From Lentzea cavernae (GTDB lineage: Bacteria > Actinomycetota > Actinomycetes > Mycobacteriales > Pseudonocardiaceae): a stretch of DNA of 64,000 nt. The notes below the pieces were generated by a model that saw only the letters and a program-made list of their open reading frames with translations, did not search any database and was not told the DNA's origin. Position 1 is the first letter of the stretch, and every line of letters starts with the position of its first letter. Positions 36,476-45,335 of the stretch are shown in pieces. Location: the NCBI RefSeq assembly GCF_014653695.1, contig NZ_BNAR01000006.1, positions 372,001 to 436,000 on the forward strand, read 5' to 3'. Made by a program: the position numbers and the translations under genes.

Positions 36476-37156
36476 TCAGCGGTGCGCGGCCTGGCCAGTG
36501 GGGCGCAGCAGGATCTCGTTGACGTCCACAGTGGACGGTTGGGACACGGCGTAGAGCACCGCCCTGCCCACGTCGTCCGGCCGCAGCTTCGGGTCGTCCA
36601 CACGCGACGGCGGGATGGCGTCGGTGTCGACCAGGCCCGGTTGGACCACCGTCACCCTGACACCGGTGTCCACCGCCTCCGCGCGGATCGCCTGTGCCAG
36701 GCCGGTGATCGCCCACTTCGTCGCCGAGTACAGGTTGCCCGGTCGCACGCCGCGGCCGGCGGCGGAGCCCGTCAGCACCAGGTGGCCGCCGGAGCGCATC
36801 AGTGCGGGCATGGCGGCGCGGGCGGTGAAGGCCGGGCCGCACACGTTGGTGACGACCATGTCCGTCCATTCGGAAGGTTCGGCGCCCGCCGATGAGACGA
36901 ACGACGTGTCCACCGAAACGCCCGCGTTCGCGAACACGACATCGATTCGTCCCCAACGCGATTCCACTCGGGACATGAGATCTTGCACGGAATCCCAGGA
37001 AGAAACGTCGCATCGGGCGTCCCAGCCGCGATCACCGACAGATTCTTCCGCCGAGCGCGAGGCCCTGACCACCCGGTACCCCGCCTGAGCTGCCAGGGAG
37101 GCCGTCGCCGCCCCGATACCGCGGGAAGCGCCGGTCACCACGAAGACGTTTTCCAT
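36476..37156 (-). CDS. SDR family oxidoreductase
   Basis: A 226-residue classical short-chain dehydrogenase/reductase. NAD(P)-binding TGASRGIG at about 8-15, the structural FANAGV motif, and catalytic Ser in LTGSAAGRG with YSATK (Tyr-x-x-x-Lys). The C-terminal region (ILLRPTGQ) is that of reductases acting on small alcohols or ketones. Specificity unknown. ATG start. Confidence 0.88.
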   Translation of the reverse strand: MENVFVVTGASRGIGAATASLAAQAGYRVVRASRSAEESVGDRGWDARCDVSSWDSVQDLMSRVESRWGRIDVVFANAGVSVDTSFVSSAGAEPSEWTDMVVTNVCGPAFTARAAMPALMRSGGHLVLTGSAAGRGVRPGNLYSATKWAITGLAQAIRAEAVDTGVRVTVVQPGLVDTDAIPPSRVDDPKLRPDDVGRAVLYAVSQPSTVDVNEILLRPTGQAAHR

Positions 37157-37275
37157 GATCGGAACCCTAGTGGCGCCGGTCGGCGCGGTGCCGGAGGAAT
37201 TCGCGCACGGACGGGTGCATCGCGATGTCGACCCGAGTCAGGGAAACGTCAGTGCCGCCTGTTTGGATACCGCGC

Positions 37276-38310
37276 ATGACATTGAACCGCAGGTCCGTGT
37301 TCGGGCTGGGAACCGTCGCGGCCGCGACGGCCGTGCTCGGCTCCAACGGTGCAGCACAAGCACAGGAAGACGCGGAGGTGGAGATCGAACGCTCCCCGGC
37401 GACGGCCGACCGGTCGCGCAAGCGCGTGGCACAGGTCTACCGGCGGCAGGTCCGCAAGGCCAGAGGCAGCTGGTCGTCGCTGATCACGGTCGCCGACCTC
37501 GACGGGGCCACGAAGTCCGCCGTGGACGAGAACGCGGACGTGGTCGTCGAGGCCTACAGCGTCAACAAGGTGGCGGTCGCCGTCGCCGTGCTGGACAAGG
37601 TGGACCGCGGGCTGATCAGGCTCGACCAGACGGTCACGGTGTCGTCCGCGATCGTCATCCAGGACACCGACGGCATCTTCGCGCTCGACGGCGCGTACCC
37701 GAGCGAGGTCACCGTCGGCCACGCGCTGGCGAACCTGCTGACCGTCTCGGACAACACCGCGGTCCGCCTGTGCGGCCTGGTCGTGCCGGCGCTGGAGCTC
37801 AACGAGATCCTGCGCTCCAAGGGTTTCGTGCACACCCAGGTCGTCCCGGTCGCGAATCCGAACCGGTTCTTCCTCGGCACCACGACGGCGCGCGAGACGC
37901 ACACGTTGCTGCAGAAGCTGGTCGACGGGCAGCTGCTGTCCGCCGCGTCCACGGCGTACCTGCTGAACATCCTGCGCGCGACGGCGAGCTTCACCGACGG
38001 CGTGCGGCTCAACCTCACGACGAACGAGCGGCTGCGCGTCGCCACGAAGGCCGGGTGGTTCGAGGACGGCCGCAACGAGGCCGGGATCATGTTCAGCGCG
38101 GACGACCGGGCGATCCTGATCTACTCGATGTTCGCGTCCGGCGAGTTCGCCGGGGACGCGGCCGTCAACGCGGAGGACTTCAGCACCACGCACCCGGCCG
38201 TCGCGGCCCGCGCGGAGCTCGGACGGTCGATGTTCGACGCCGTCATCAAGATCACGACGACGCGTCCGAGGCACCGCGCGAAGGTCTACCGGTTCTTCAA
38301 CGGCGGCTGA
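37276..38310 (+). CDS. Tat-exported serine hydrolase (class A beta-lactamase fold)
   Basis: A 344-residue exported protein. The N-terminus MTLNRRSVFGLGTVAAATAV carries a twin-arginine motif and hydrophobic core, followed by AAQAQ as a likely cleavage region. The penicillin-recognising triad is present: SVNK (Ser95-Lys98), SDN (158-160) and KAG (258-260). It could be a beta-lactamase or a cell-wall hydrolase or transpeptidase relative; no resistance role can be concluded. An upstream in-frame start (37225) would add 17 residues before the signal and is unlikely. The downstream hairpin ends the transcript. Confidence 0.82.
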   Translation: MTLNRRSVFGLGTVAAATAVLGSNGAAQAQEDAEVEIERSPATADRSRKRVAQVYRRQVRKARGSWSSLITVADLDGATKSAVDENADVVVEAYSVNKVAVAVAVLDKVDRGLIRLDQTVTVSSAIVIQDTDGIFALDGAYPSEVTVGHALANLLTVSDNTAVRLCGLVVPALELNEILRSKGFVHTQVVPVANPNRFFLGTTTARETHTLLQKLVDGQLLSAASTAYLLNILRATASFTDGVRLNLTTNERLRVATKAGWFEDGRNEAGIMFSADDRAILIYSMFASGEFAGDAAVNAEDFSTTHPAVAARAELGRSMFDAVIKITTTRPRHRAKVYRFFNGG

Positions 38311-38381
38311 GTTCCTGAGATTTCTCTGAATTCCGGACCATCCCGCACGGGTTTCGGATATACAGGCACCGACGCCGGGGT

Positions 38382-38406
38382 CGGTCGTCGCCGCCGTCGA
38401 CGACCG
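38382..38406. terminator. Bidirectional hairpin between serine hydrolase and isomerase genes
   Basis: CGGTCGTCG (38382-38390) and CGACGACCG (38398-38406) are perfect arms with a 7-nt loop, in the gap between convergent genes. There is no long U tract, common in actinomycetes. Confidence 0.6.
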
Positions 38407-38431
38407 GCTTCCCGCGTTGTCCCCGCAGCAC

Positions 38432-39238
38432 CTACAGCGCCGGTTCCACGATGTCGTGGTACCTGCGCGCCACCTGTTCGATCACCTCGTCGAAGTCCGC
38501 CGCCCAGATGGCCGCGTTGAAGATCTCGACCTCGACGTCGCCCGCGTACCCGGTCGCCGCGACGTGCCTGGTCAGCCGGTCCAGGTCGATGTCGCCGTCG
38601 CCGGGATAACCGCGGCCCAGCAACACGTCGGCGGGCACGGGCGTGAGCCAGTCGCACACCTGGTACGACGCGATGTGCGGCCCCGCGCGCACGATCTGCG
38701 CGTCCAGGTCGGGGTCCCACCACACGTGCAGCGCGTCGACGACGACACCGACCGACTCGTGCCGTTCGGCGAGGTCGAGCGCCTGGGACAACGTCGACAG
38801 GACACCGCGGTCCGCGCAGAACACCGGGTGCATCGGCTCGAGCGCCAGCACCACGCCCGCCTGCGCCGCGTACTCCGACAGTTCCGCGATGGCGTCGGCG
38901 ACGCGCCGGCGTGCGCCGACGAGGTCCTTGTCGGCCTGCACTCCCCCGACGACCATCACCAGCGTGTCGGTGCGCAACGCCGCCGCCTCGTCGATCGCGC
39001 GGCGGTTGTCGTCCAGGGCGCCGCGGTTGTCGACGGCGGTGAGGAACCCTCCGCGGCACAACGACGACACCCGCAGCCCGGCGTCCCGGACGATCTTGGC
39101 GGTGCGTTCCAGGCCGTGGTCCGCGACCGGTTCGCGCCACAGCCCGATGGACTCGACGCCGTGCCGCGCACAGCCTTCGACGGCCTCGGCGACCGTCGCG
39201 CGTTTGATCGTGGCCTGGTTCAGCGAGAGGCGAGCCAT
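38432..39238 (-). CDS. Sugar phosphate isomerase/epimerase family TIM-barrel protein
   Basis: A 268-residue xylose-isomerase-like TIM barrel. MARLSLNQATIKRATVAEAVEGCARHGVESIGLWREP opens the barrel; metal-binding positions are suggested by ALEPMHPVF (Glu), VVVDALHVWWDPD (Asp/His) and VEIFNAAIW. It is last in a three-gene operon with a DUF993 protein and a Gfo/Idh dehydrogenase, a typical inositol- or keto-sugar-catabolic combination. The start overlaps the DUF993 stop by 19 nt. Confidence 0.85.
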   Translation of the reverse strand: MARLSLNQATIKRATVAEAVEGCARHGVESIGLWREPVADHGLERTAKIVRDAGLRVSSLCRGGFLTAVDNRGALDDNRRAIDEAAALRTDTLVMVVGGVQADKDLVGARRRVADAIAELSEYAAQAGVVLALEPMHPVFCADRGVLSTLSQALDLAERHESVGVVVDALHVWWDPDLDAQIVRAGPHIASYQVCDWLTPVPADVLLGRGYPGDGDIDLDRLTRHVAATGYAGDVEVEIFNAAIWAADFDEVIEQVARRYHDIVEPAL

Positions 39239-40248
39239 TGCCGCCACCGCCGTTCCGCGAACTCCGGCTCGATCACGCCGGCGATCTCCGCGAGGCGTTT
39301 CGCCTCCGCCAGGTGTTCGACGCCGCGCGCGGATTCCAGGCCACCGAGGAGCTGGAACCGTTCCTGGTGCCCGGCGAGCCACGCCAGGAACACGACACCC
39401 GTCTTGTAGTAGTAGGTCGGAGCGCTGAACAGATGGCGGGACAACGGAACCGTCGGCGCCAGGATCCGGTGGAACTCGTCGGTGTCGCCTTCCGCGAGCT
39501 TCGCCAGCGCACGGGCGGCCACCGGCGCGATCGGGTCGAAGATGCCGAGCAGCGCGTGGCTGTGGCCCTGCGAGTCGCCCGCGATCAGGTCCGGGTAGTT
39601 GAAGTCGTCGCCGGTGTAGCAGCGAACACCCTCCGGCAACGCGCGGCGCAGCCCGATCTCGTGGTCCGCGTCGAGCAGCGAGACCTTCACGCCGTCGACC
39701 TTGTCCGGCCGCGAGCGGATGATCTCCAGGAAGTTCCGGGTGGCCCGCGCGACGTCGGCGGCGCCCCAGTACCCCTCGAGCTTCGGGTCGAACGCGGTGC
39801 CGAGCCAGTGCAGCACCACCGGTTCGCTGACGCGGTCGAGCAACGTGCCGTAGACCTTCTCGTAGTCCTCGGGGCCACGCGCCGCCGAGGCCAGCTGGCG
39901 CGAGCACATCAGCACGGGCTGCGCGCCGGCCTCTTGGACGACGTCGAGCTGCTCCAGGTAGGCGTCCAGCACGGCGCCGAGGTCCGCCTCCCCGGTCAGC
40001 TGATCGGTCGCGACGCCCGCGCAGATCCGCCCCGCCTTCTCGGCGGCGCTGCGGCGGACGAGCTCGGCGGCCGTCGGCCAGTCCAGGCCCATGCCGCGTT
40101 GCGCGGTGTCCATGGCCTCCGCGACACCGAGGCCGTGCGACCACAGGTGGTGCCGGAACGCGAGAGTCGCGTCCCAGTCCACTGTGCTCTCGTCCTGCGC
40201 CACGACGTGTGCCGCGGCGAACACGATCCGTTCACCACCGCTAGACAT
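39220..40248 (-). CDS. DUF993 family protein (dihydrodipicolinate synthase-like)
   Basis: A 342-residue protein. MSSGGERIVFAAAHVVAQDES, GDFNYPDLIAGDSQGHSHALLGIFDPIAP and FSAPTYYYKTGVVFLAWLAGHQERF identify the DUF993 family, which has a DapA-like TIM-barrel fold. The lysine in VDGVKVSLLDADHE could be the Schiff-base residue (inference). A sugar-acid aldolase or dehydratase is likely given its neighbours. The ATG overlaps the upstream stop by eight bases. Confidence 0.82.
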   Translation of the reverse strand: MSSGGERIVFAAAHVVAQDESTVDWDATLAFRHHLWSHGLGVAEAMDTAQRGMGLDWPTAAELVRRSAAEKAGRICAGVATDQLTGEADLGAVLDAYLEQLDVVQEAGAQPVLMCSRQLASAARGPEDYEKVYGTLLDRVSEPVVLHWLGTAFDPKLEGYWGAADVARATRNFLEIIRSRPDKVDGVKVSLLDADHEIGLRRALPEGVRCYTGDDFNYPDLIAGDSQGHSHALLGIFDPIAPVAARALAKLAEGDTDEFHRILAPTVPLSRHLFSAPTYYYKTGVVFLAWLAGHQERFQLLGGLESARGVEHLAEAKRLAEIAGVIEPEFAERRWRQWLASR

Positions 40249-41386
40249 CGGCGATCTCCACGCGGCGTCCCTCCGAAGAGGACTGGAGACCGGCGGCGGC
40301 CAGCGCCACACCCCGTGCGCCCGCGCGGAAGTCGTGCGGGAACGGCGCGCCGTCGTAGACGTGGCGCAGGAACTCGGCCCACTGCACCTTGAAGCCGTTG
40401 TCGAAGTCCTCGTTGTCCGGCACCTGCTGCCACTGGTCGCGGAACGGGTGCGTGACCGGGAGGTCCGGGTTCCAGACGGGCTTCGGCGTGACGGCGCGGG
40501 GCTGCACGAAGCACTCGCGCAGCCCCGCGACCGCACTCCCCTCGGTGCCGTCCACTTGGAACTCCACGAGCTCGTCGCGGCGCACGCGCACGCACCACGA
40601 CGAGTTGATCTGGGCGATGACGCCGTTCTCGATCTCGAAGATCCCGTACGCGGCGTCGTCCGCGGTCGCGGTGTAGGCGTTGTCCTGCTCGTCCCAGCGG
40701 GTCGGGATGTGCGTGACGGCCTTCGCGGTCACCGCCTCGACCCGGCCGAACAGGTCGTGCAGCAGGTAGCTCCAGTGGCAGAACATGTCCGCGACGATGC
40801 CGCCGCCGTCCTCCGCCCGGTAGTTCCAGCTCGGGCGCTGCGCGCTCTGCCAGTCGCCCTCGAAGACCCAGTAGCCGAACTCGCCGCGCACGCTGAGGAT
40901 CCGGCCGAAGAAGCCGCCGTCGACCAGCCGCTTGAGCTTGCGGATGCCCGGCAGGTACAGCTTGTCCGCGACGACACCGTGCTTCACGCCCCTGGCGTCG
41001 GCCAGGCGGGCGAGCTGCAACGCCTCCTCGACCGTGTCCGACACCGGCTTCTCGGTGTAGACGTGCTTGCCGGCCTCGAGCGCCTTGGTGATCGACTCGA
41101 CGTGCCGCGACGTGACCTGCGAGTCGAAGTAGACCTCCACGGACGGGTCGGCGAGCGCCCCGTCGAGGTCCGTCGTCCACCGCGCGAGGTCGTGCCGCTC
41201 GGCGATCTCCTTGAGCTTGTCCGCGTTGCGGCCCACGAGGACCGGCTCCACCTTCAGCAAGGTCCCGTCCTGCAACCGCACGCCCTCGTCGCGCAACGGC
41301 AGCAGGGACCGGACCAGGTGCTGGCGATATCCCATCCGCCCGGTGACGCCGTTGACCGCCACTCCGATGGTCCGAACCGCCATCAC
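40241..41386 (-). CDS. Gfo/Idh/MocA family oxidoreductase
   Basis: A 381-residue NAD(P)-dependent dehydrogenase of the glucose-fructose oxidoreductase family. The Rossmann start is TIGVAVNGVTGRMGYRQHL, the EKPV motif is AGKHVYTEKPVSD and the conserved His/Asp lies in GGIVADMFCHWSYLLHDLFGRV. First gene of the operon, divergent from the LacI gene with a perfect palindromic operator just upstream. Substrate likely a cyclic polyol or sugar derivative. MM at the start: either ATG is possible. Confidence 0.88.
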   Translation of the reverse strand: MMAVRTIGVAVNGVTGRMGYRQHLVRSLLPLRDEGVRLQDGTLLKVEPVLVGRNADKLKEIAERHDLARWTTDLDGALADPSVEVYFDSQVTSRHVESITKALEAGKHVYTEKPVSDTVEEALQLARLADARGVKHGVVADKLYLPGIRKLKRLVDGGFFGRILSVRGEFGYWVFEGDWQSAQRPSWNYRAEDGGGIVADMFCHWSYLLHDLFGRVEAVTAKAVTHIPTRWDEQDNAYTATADDAAYGIFEIENGVIAQINSSWCVRVRRDELVEFQVDGTEGSAVAGLRECFVQPRAVTPKPVWNPDLPVTHPFRDQWQQVPDNEDFDNGFKVQWAEFLRHVYDGAPFPHDFRAGARGVALAAAGLQSSSEGRRVEIADV

Positions 41387-41406
41387 ACCTCCCTGGTAGC
41401 AGCGCT

Positions 41407-41420
41407 GGAAAGCGCTTTCC
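41407..41420. promoter_or_regulatory. LacI-type operator
   Basis: GGAAAGCGCTTTCC is a perfect 14-bp palindrome with the central CG typical of LacI/GalR operators. It sits 21 nt before the Gfo/Idh start and about 85 nt before the LacI gene, so it can control both. Confidence 0.8.
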
Positions 41421-41505
41421 CGCCACGCTAATCGCGGTGCTTCGCGGACGTCAACCTCCCCGCGAGCTAGTCTCAGCGCTCACATGCGTGTTGACGGAGG
41501 TGGTC

Positions 41506-42522
41506 GTGTCCGCCCGACAGGTGACGCTCGCCGAGGTGGCGAAGCAGGCGGGTGTGTCGTTGGCGACCGCTTCCCGCGTGCTCAACGGCAGCACCCGGCA
41601 GGTGAGCGAGGACCTGAGCGAGCGCGTCCTGCGCACCGCCGAGGAGCTCGGTTACGTGCCGAACGCCTCGGCCCAGGCGCTGGCCCGCAACTCGAGCTCG
41701 CTGGTCGGCCTGGTGGTCCACGACATCACCGACCCGTACTTCTCGTGCATCGCGGCGGGGGTGACGCGGGTGGCCGAGGAGGCCGGGCTCGTCGTCGTCC
41801 TCGGCACGACCGGGCGCCGTCCCGAGCGTGAGGCGGAGCTGCTCTCCACCCTGCGCGCGCATCGGGCGCGTGCGGTGGTGCTCGCCGGTTCGCGCACCAC
41901 GGACCGTGCCTCGCAGTCACGGCTCGCGGCGGAGATCGACGCGTTCACCGAGCAGGGCGGGCGTGTCGCGTGCGTGTCGCAGGCGAAGCTCGGCACCGAC
42001 ACGGTCGTGCCCGGCAACCGGGCCGGAGGGCGCGCGCTCGCCCGTGCGCTGACGGAGCTCGGTCACAAGAAGTTCGCCGTATTGGGTGGTCCCTCCGATC
42101 TCGTGGTGGCCCGCGACCGGCTCGCCGGGTTCAAGGCGGGGCTCGCCGACGCCGGGATCGCGCCGCCCGTGGTCGTGAACGGCGCCTTCACTCGCGACGG
42201 CGGGTATGCGGCCGCGATGGAGCTGCTGGGCTCGAAATCGCGTGCGACCTGCGTGTTCGCCGTGACCGACGTGATGGCGATGGGCGCGATGGCCGCTCTG
42301 CGCGAACGCGGTGTGCGGGTGCCCGAGGACATGTCGATCGCCGGGTTCGACGACATCCCGACGTTGCGCGACACGGTGCCCGCCCTGTCGACCGTGCGGC
42401 TGCCGCTGGAGGAGATGGGCGAGATCGCCGCAGGTCTCGTGCTGGACGCCGGAGGTGACGAGGCCCGCACCGTCCGGGTGGCGGGTGAGGTGGTGCTCCG
42501 GGCCAGTACTGCCCACAATTAG
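41506..42522 (+). CDS. LacI family transcriptional regulator
   Basis: A 338-residue regulator. The DNA-binding domain begins VTLAEVAKQAGVSLATASRVLNGSTRQVSEDLSERV with the hinge YVPNASAQALARNSSSLVGLVV, then a periplasmic-binding-protein-like ligand domain (HDITDPYF, GYAAAMELL, AGFDDIPTL). The GTG start follows GGAGGTGG; an earlier in-frame start lacks support. It most likely represses the divergent Gfo/Idh operon through the 41407 palindrome, with a sugar as inducer. Confidence 0.9.
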   Translation: MSARQVTLAEVAKQAGVSLATASRVLNGSTRQVSEDLSERVLRTAEELGYVPNASAQALARNSSSLVGLVVHDITDPYFSCIAAGVTRVAEEAGLVVVLGTTGRRPEREAELLSTLRAHRARAVVLAGSRTTDRASQSRLAAEIDAFTEQGGRVACVSQAKLGTDTVVPGNRAGGRALARALTELGHKKFAVLGGPSDLVVARDRLAGFKAGLADAGIAPPVVVNGAFTRDGGYAAAMELLGSKSRATCVFAVTDVMAMGAMAALRERGVRVPEDMSIAGFDDIPTLRDTVPALSTVRLPLEEMGEIAAGLVLDAGGDEARTVRVAGEVVLRASTAHN

Positions 42523-42615
42523 ACTCGTCTGGCTATTCACGTACTTAGTCATGAGGAGTTGAGCCGTCCCCATGGGGTCTGGCCCTGACTGGCATACCAA
42601 CCCGGTCGACCGTTC

Positions 42616-43947
42616 GTGCTGCTCTGGGGCACGCAGGTGACCGGAACACTTCTGAGCCTGCTCGGTCTGCTCGCCGTCGTGGCGCTGACCGCGGGCACCT
42701 TCATAGCGGTGGCGGCGGAGTTCTCGCTGACCGCGCTGGAACGAAGCACCGTCGAACGCCACGTCGCCGAAGTCGGTGACGCGAAGGCGCGGACCATCGA
42801 CCGTGCGCATCGCACTCTCTCGTTCCAGCTCTCCGGCGCACAGCTCGCCATCACCCTGACCACGCTGATCACCGGTTACATCGCGGAACCCGCGATCGCG
42901 AACCTGATCGAGCCCGGTCTCACCGCGGTCGGCGTGTCCGAACCCGTGGCGGACTGGTTGTCGCTGGCCCTCGCGCTGGCGATCGCCACGGCGTTGTCCA
43001 TGGTGTTCGGCGAGCTCGTGCCCAAGAACCTCGCGATCGCGAAGCCCCTGGAGACCGCGCGGGGCGTGGTCGGCATCCAGGCGGGGTTCTCGACGGTCTT
43101 CCGCTGGCTGATCACCGCGATGAACAACTCGGCGAACTGGCTGGTCCGGCGCTTCGGCGTCGAACCGGTCGAGGAGCTGGCGTCCGCGCGGTCGCCCGAG
43201 GAGCTGGGCGCGCTGGTGCGCACCTCGGCGGAGCACGGCACGCTGGACGAGGGCACCGCCGCGCTGCTGGACCGCTCGCTGCGCTTCGGCGACAGGACGG
43301 CGGGCGAGCTGATGACGCCGCGTGTGCGCGTGGAGGCCCTCAGAGCGGACGCGACCGTGGCGGACCTCGTGATGAAGGCGCGCGAGACGGGTTTCTCGCG
43401 ATTCCCGGTGCACAACGGGTCGTTGGACGAGGTCAGCGGCATCGTGCACGTGAAGCAGGCGTTCGCCGTGCCTGCCGCTCTGCGCGCGTCCACGCCGCTG
43501 TCGGCGGTGGAGCGGCCCGTGTACTCGGTGCCGGAAACCCTGGAGGGCGACGCGCTGCTGGACCGGCTGCGCGCGTCCGGGCTGCAGACCGCGCTCGTCG
43601 TGGACGAGTACGGCGGCACGGCCGGGATGGTGACGCTCGAGGACGTGGTCGAGGAGATCGTCGGCGACGTGCGCGACGAGCACGACCGCGGTGAGGCGGC
43701 GCCGGTGCGCTCGCTGGGCAAGGACAGCTGGATCGTGTCCGGGCTGCTGCGCGACGACGAGGTGGCCGACGCGACCGGGTTCCAGATGCCCGAGGGCGAC
43801 TACGAGACGCTGGCCGGCCTGGTGCTGGCGCGGCTCGGGCGAATTCCGGACGTCGGCGACGAGATCCGCGTCGACGGGTGGAGGGTGACCGTCATGAGGA
43901 TGGACAAGCACCGCGTGGCCGAGCTGCGGGTGGTGTCGTCCTCGTGA
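42616..43947 (+). CDS. CNNM/CBS-domain membrane protein (hemolysin-family, CorC-like), copy 1
   Basis: A 443-residue protein with the CNNM (DUF21) membrane domain at 1-200 (AEFSLTALERS, GYIAEPAIA, FGELVPKNLAIAKP), two CBS motifs (MTPRVRVEALRADATVADLV and LVVDEYGGTAGMVTLEDVVEEIVGDV) and a CorC-HlyC C-terminal domain. This family is linked to Mg and other divalent-ion efflux; the hemolysin name is historical. The GTG start has no strong ribosome site; a later GTG (42637) is possible. The stop couples to copy 2. Confidence 0.88.
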   Translation: MLLWGTQVTGTLLSLLGLLAVVALTAGTFIAVAAEFSLTALERSTVERHVAEVGDAKARTIDRAHRTLSFQLSGAQLAITLTTLITGYIAEPAIANLIEPGLTAVGVSEPVADWLSLALALAIATALSMVFGELVPKNLAIAKPLETARGVVGIQAGFSTVFRWLITAMNNSANWLVRRFGVEPVEELASARSPEELGALVRTSAEHGTLDEGTAALLDRSLRFGDRTAGELMTPRVRVEALRADATVADLVMKARETGFSRFPVHNGSLDEVSGIVHVKQAFAVPAALRASTPLSAVERPVYSVPETLEGDALLDRLRASGLQTALVVDEYGGTAGMVTLEDVVEEIVGDVRDEHDRGEAAPVRSLGKDSWIVSGLLRDDEVADATGFQMPEGDYETLAGLVLARLGRIPDVGDEIRVDGWRVTVMRMDKHRVAELRVVSSS

Positions 43948-44969
43948 ACTTCCTCGTCATAGTCCTGCTGCTGGCGGGCAACGCCTTCTTCGTCGGCGCC
44001 GAGTTCGCGGTGATCACCGCGCGCCGGGACCGGCTGGAGGCGTTGGCGGACAAGGGTTCCTCACGGGCCCGCACCGCGATCAAGGCGTCGCAGCAACTGC
44101 CGTTGCTGATCGCGGGCGCGCAACTGGGCATCACGCTGTGCTCGCTGGGCCTGGGTGCGATCGCCGAACCCGCTCTGGCCTCCGCGCTGGAGGGGCCCCT
44201 CGGCGCCGTGGGGCTGCCGGTGGCCGTGGTGCACGGTGTGGCGTTCGCGGTGGCGTTGGTCATCGTTGTCGCGCTGCACACGATCCTCGGCGAGATGGTG
44301 CCGAAGAACCTCGCGATCGCCGGTCCCGAGCGGGCCGCCGTGTGGCTGGTTCCGGTGCACTACGGGTTCTCGCGGATGATCGCGCCGGTGCTGGCGGGCT
44401 TCACCGCCGTGGGCCGGTGGGTGCTGCGCCGGTTCGACGTCGAGCCGGTCGACGAGCTGGAGTCGGCCTACACGCCGGACGAGCTGGCGTTGCTGATCGG
44501 CCAGTCGCGGTCGGAAGGCCTGCTGGAGGACTCGGAGCACCGGCGGCTCGCGCAGACGTTGTCGTCGGCCGAGCGCACGGTGGCCGACGTCCTGGTGCCG
44601 CTGGAGAAGCTCACGACGGTGCCCGCGTTCCCGACCGTCGGCGACATCGAGGCCGCCGTCGCCGCGACCGGGTTCTCCCGCTTCCCCGTGCTCTCCGATG
44701 CCGGCCTGGTCGGGTACCTGCATGTCAAGGACGTGCTGGACCTGGAGGGCGTGGCCACCTCGGTGCCGCGCGATCGTGTGCGCGGGCTGCCCGAGGTGCC
44801 CGTGGACGCCCACCTGGACGAGGCCCTGGCGGCGTTGCGCCGGGCGCAGTCGCACCTCGCGCGGGCAGTGGGCGCGGACGGTGCCGTGATCGGTGTCGTG
44901 GCGTTGGAGGACCTGCTGGAGGAGTACGTGGGCACCGTGCGCGACGGCACCCACGTGCGCTGGGTCTAG
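43944..44969 (+). CDS. CNNM/CBS-domain membrane protein (hemolysin-family), copy 2
   Basis: A 341-residue paralogue of the preceding protein. The CNNM domain shows FFVGAEFAVITARRDRLE, AGAQLGITLCSLGLGAIAEPAL and LGEMVPKNLAIAGPERA; the CBS region ends VIGVVALEDLLEEYVGTV. It lacks the CorC-HlyC C-terminal domain, so it is about 100 residues shorter. The GTG start overlaps the previous stop. Tandem long-short pairs such as this are common in actinobacteria and may form heteromers. Confidence 0.88.
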   Translation: MNFLVIVLLLAGNAFFVGAEFAVITARRDRLEALADKGSSRARTAIKASQQLPLLIAGAQLGITLCSLGLGAIAEPALASALEGPLGAVGLPVAVVHGVAFAVALVIVVALHTILGEMVPKNLAIAGPERAAVWLVPVHYGFSRMIAPVLAGFTAVGRWVLRRFDVEPVDELESAYTPDELALLIGQSRSEGLLEDSEHRRLAQTLSSAERTVADVLVPLEKLTTVPAFPTVGDIEAAVAATGFSRFPVLSDAGLVGYLHVKDVLDLEGVATSVPRDRVRGLPEVPVDAHLDEALAALRRAQSHLARAVGADGAVIGVVALEDLLEEYVGTVRDGTHVRWV

Positions 44970-44993
44970 CGCGCTGGGATCACGGCGCTGGAT

Positions 44994-45335
44994 TCATGGC
45001 GCTGGATCGTCACTTGCGGTGCGGATCTCGAGCATGAGGCAGCCGTGGTCCGTCCGGTAGGGACCGTGGGGCATTCCGGGGCGGCGGCTCGCGAAGTCGC
45101 CGGCCCGGAACGTCCGGCCCAGGGTGAGGTCGGTGAGGTCGCCTTCCAGCAGGTAGACCTCCTCGTGGTAGTCGTGGCGGATCACGCCCGTCGTGGTCAG
45201 GCCCGGTTCCCAGCGGGCGATCCTCGTCAGGGTCGTGGTGTCCGGGTCGCGGCTCAGGACCCGTTCGGTGACGCCCGGATCGGCCGGGTGCCAGTCGAGC
45301 GCGGCCACCGGGAAGAACTCGTGCTCCTCGCGCAT
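44994..45335 (-). CDS. Cupin-domain protein
   Basis: A 113-residue cupin with GVIRHDYHEEVYLLEGDLTDL as motif 1 and GDFASRRPGMPHGPYRTDHG as motif 2, both carrying the expected histidines and glutamate for metal binding. It begins with an ATG sharing one base with the nitrilase stop (TGATG), so it is made with it. The function may be binding or dioxygenation of a product of the nitrilase-type enzyme (inference). Confidence 0.82.
   Translation of the reverse strand: MREEHEFFPVAALDWHPADPGVTERVLSRDPDTTTLTRIARWEPGLTTTGVIRHDYHEEVYLLEGDLTDLTLGRTFRAGDFASRRPGMPHGPYRTDHGCLMLEIRTASDDPAP

Noticed and set aside
37276..38310. Antibiotic-resistance beta-lactamase
   Set aside because: SxxK, SDN and KAG motifs match the fold, but a resistance role cannot be concluded, since cell-wall enzymes share them.
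44970..45010. Three GCGCTGGAT-like direct repeats after the CNNM genes
   Set aside because: Short, partly within the cupin C-terminus and likely chance in GC-rich DNA.
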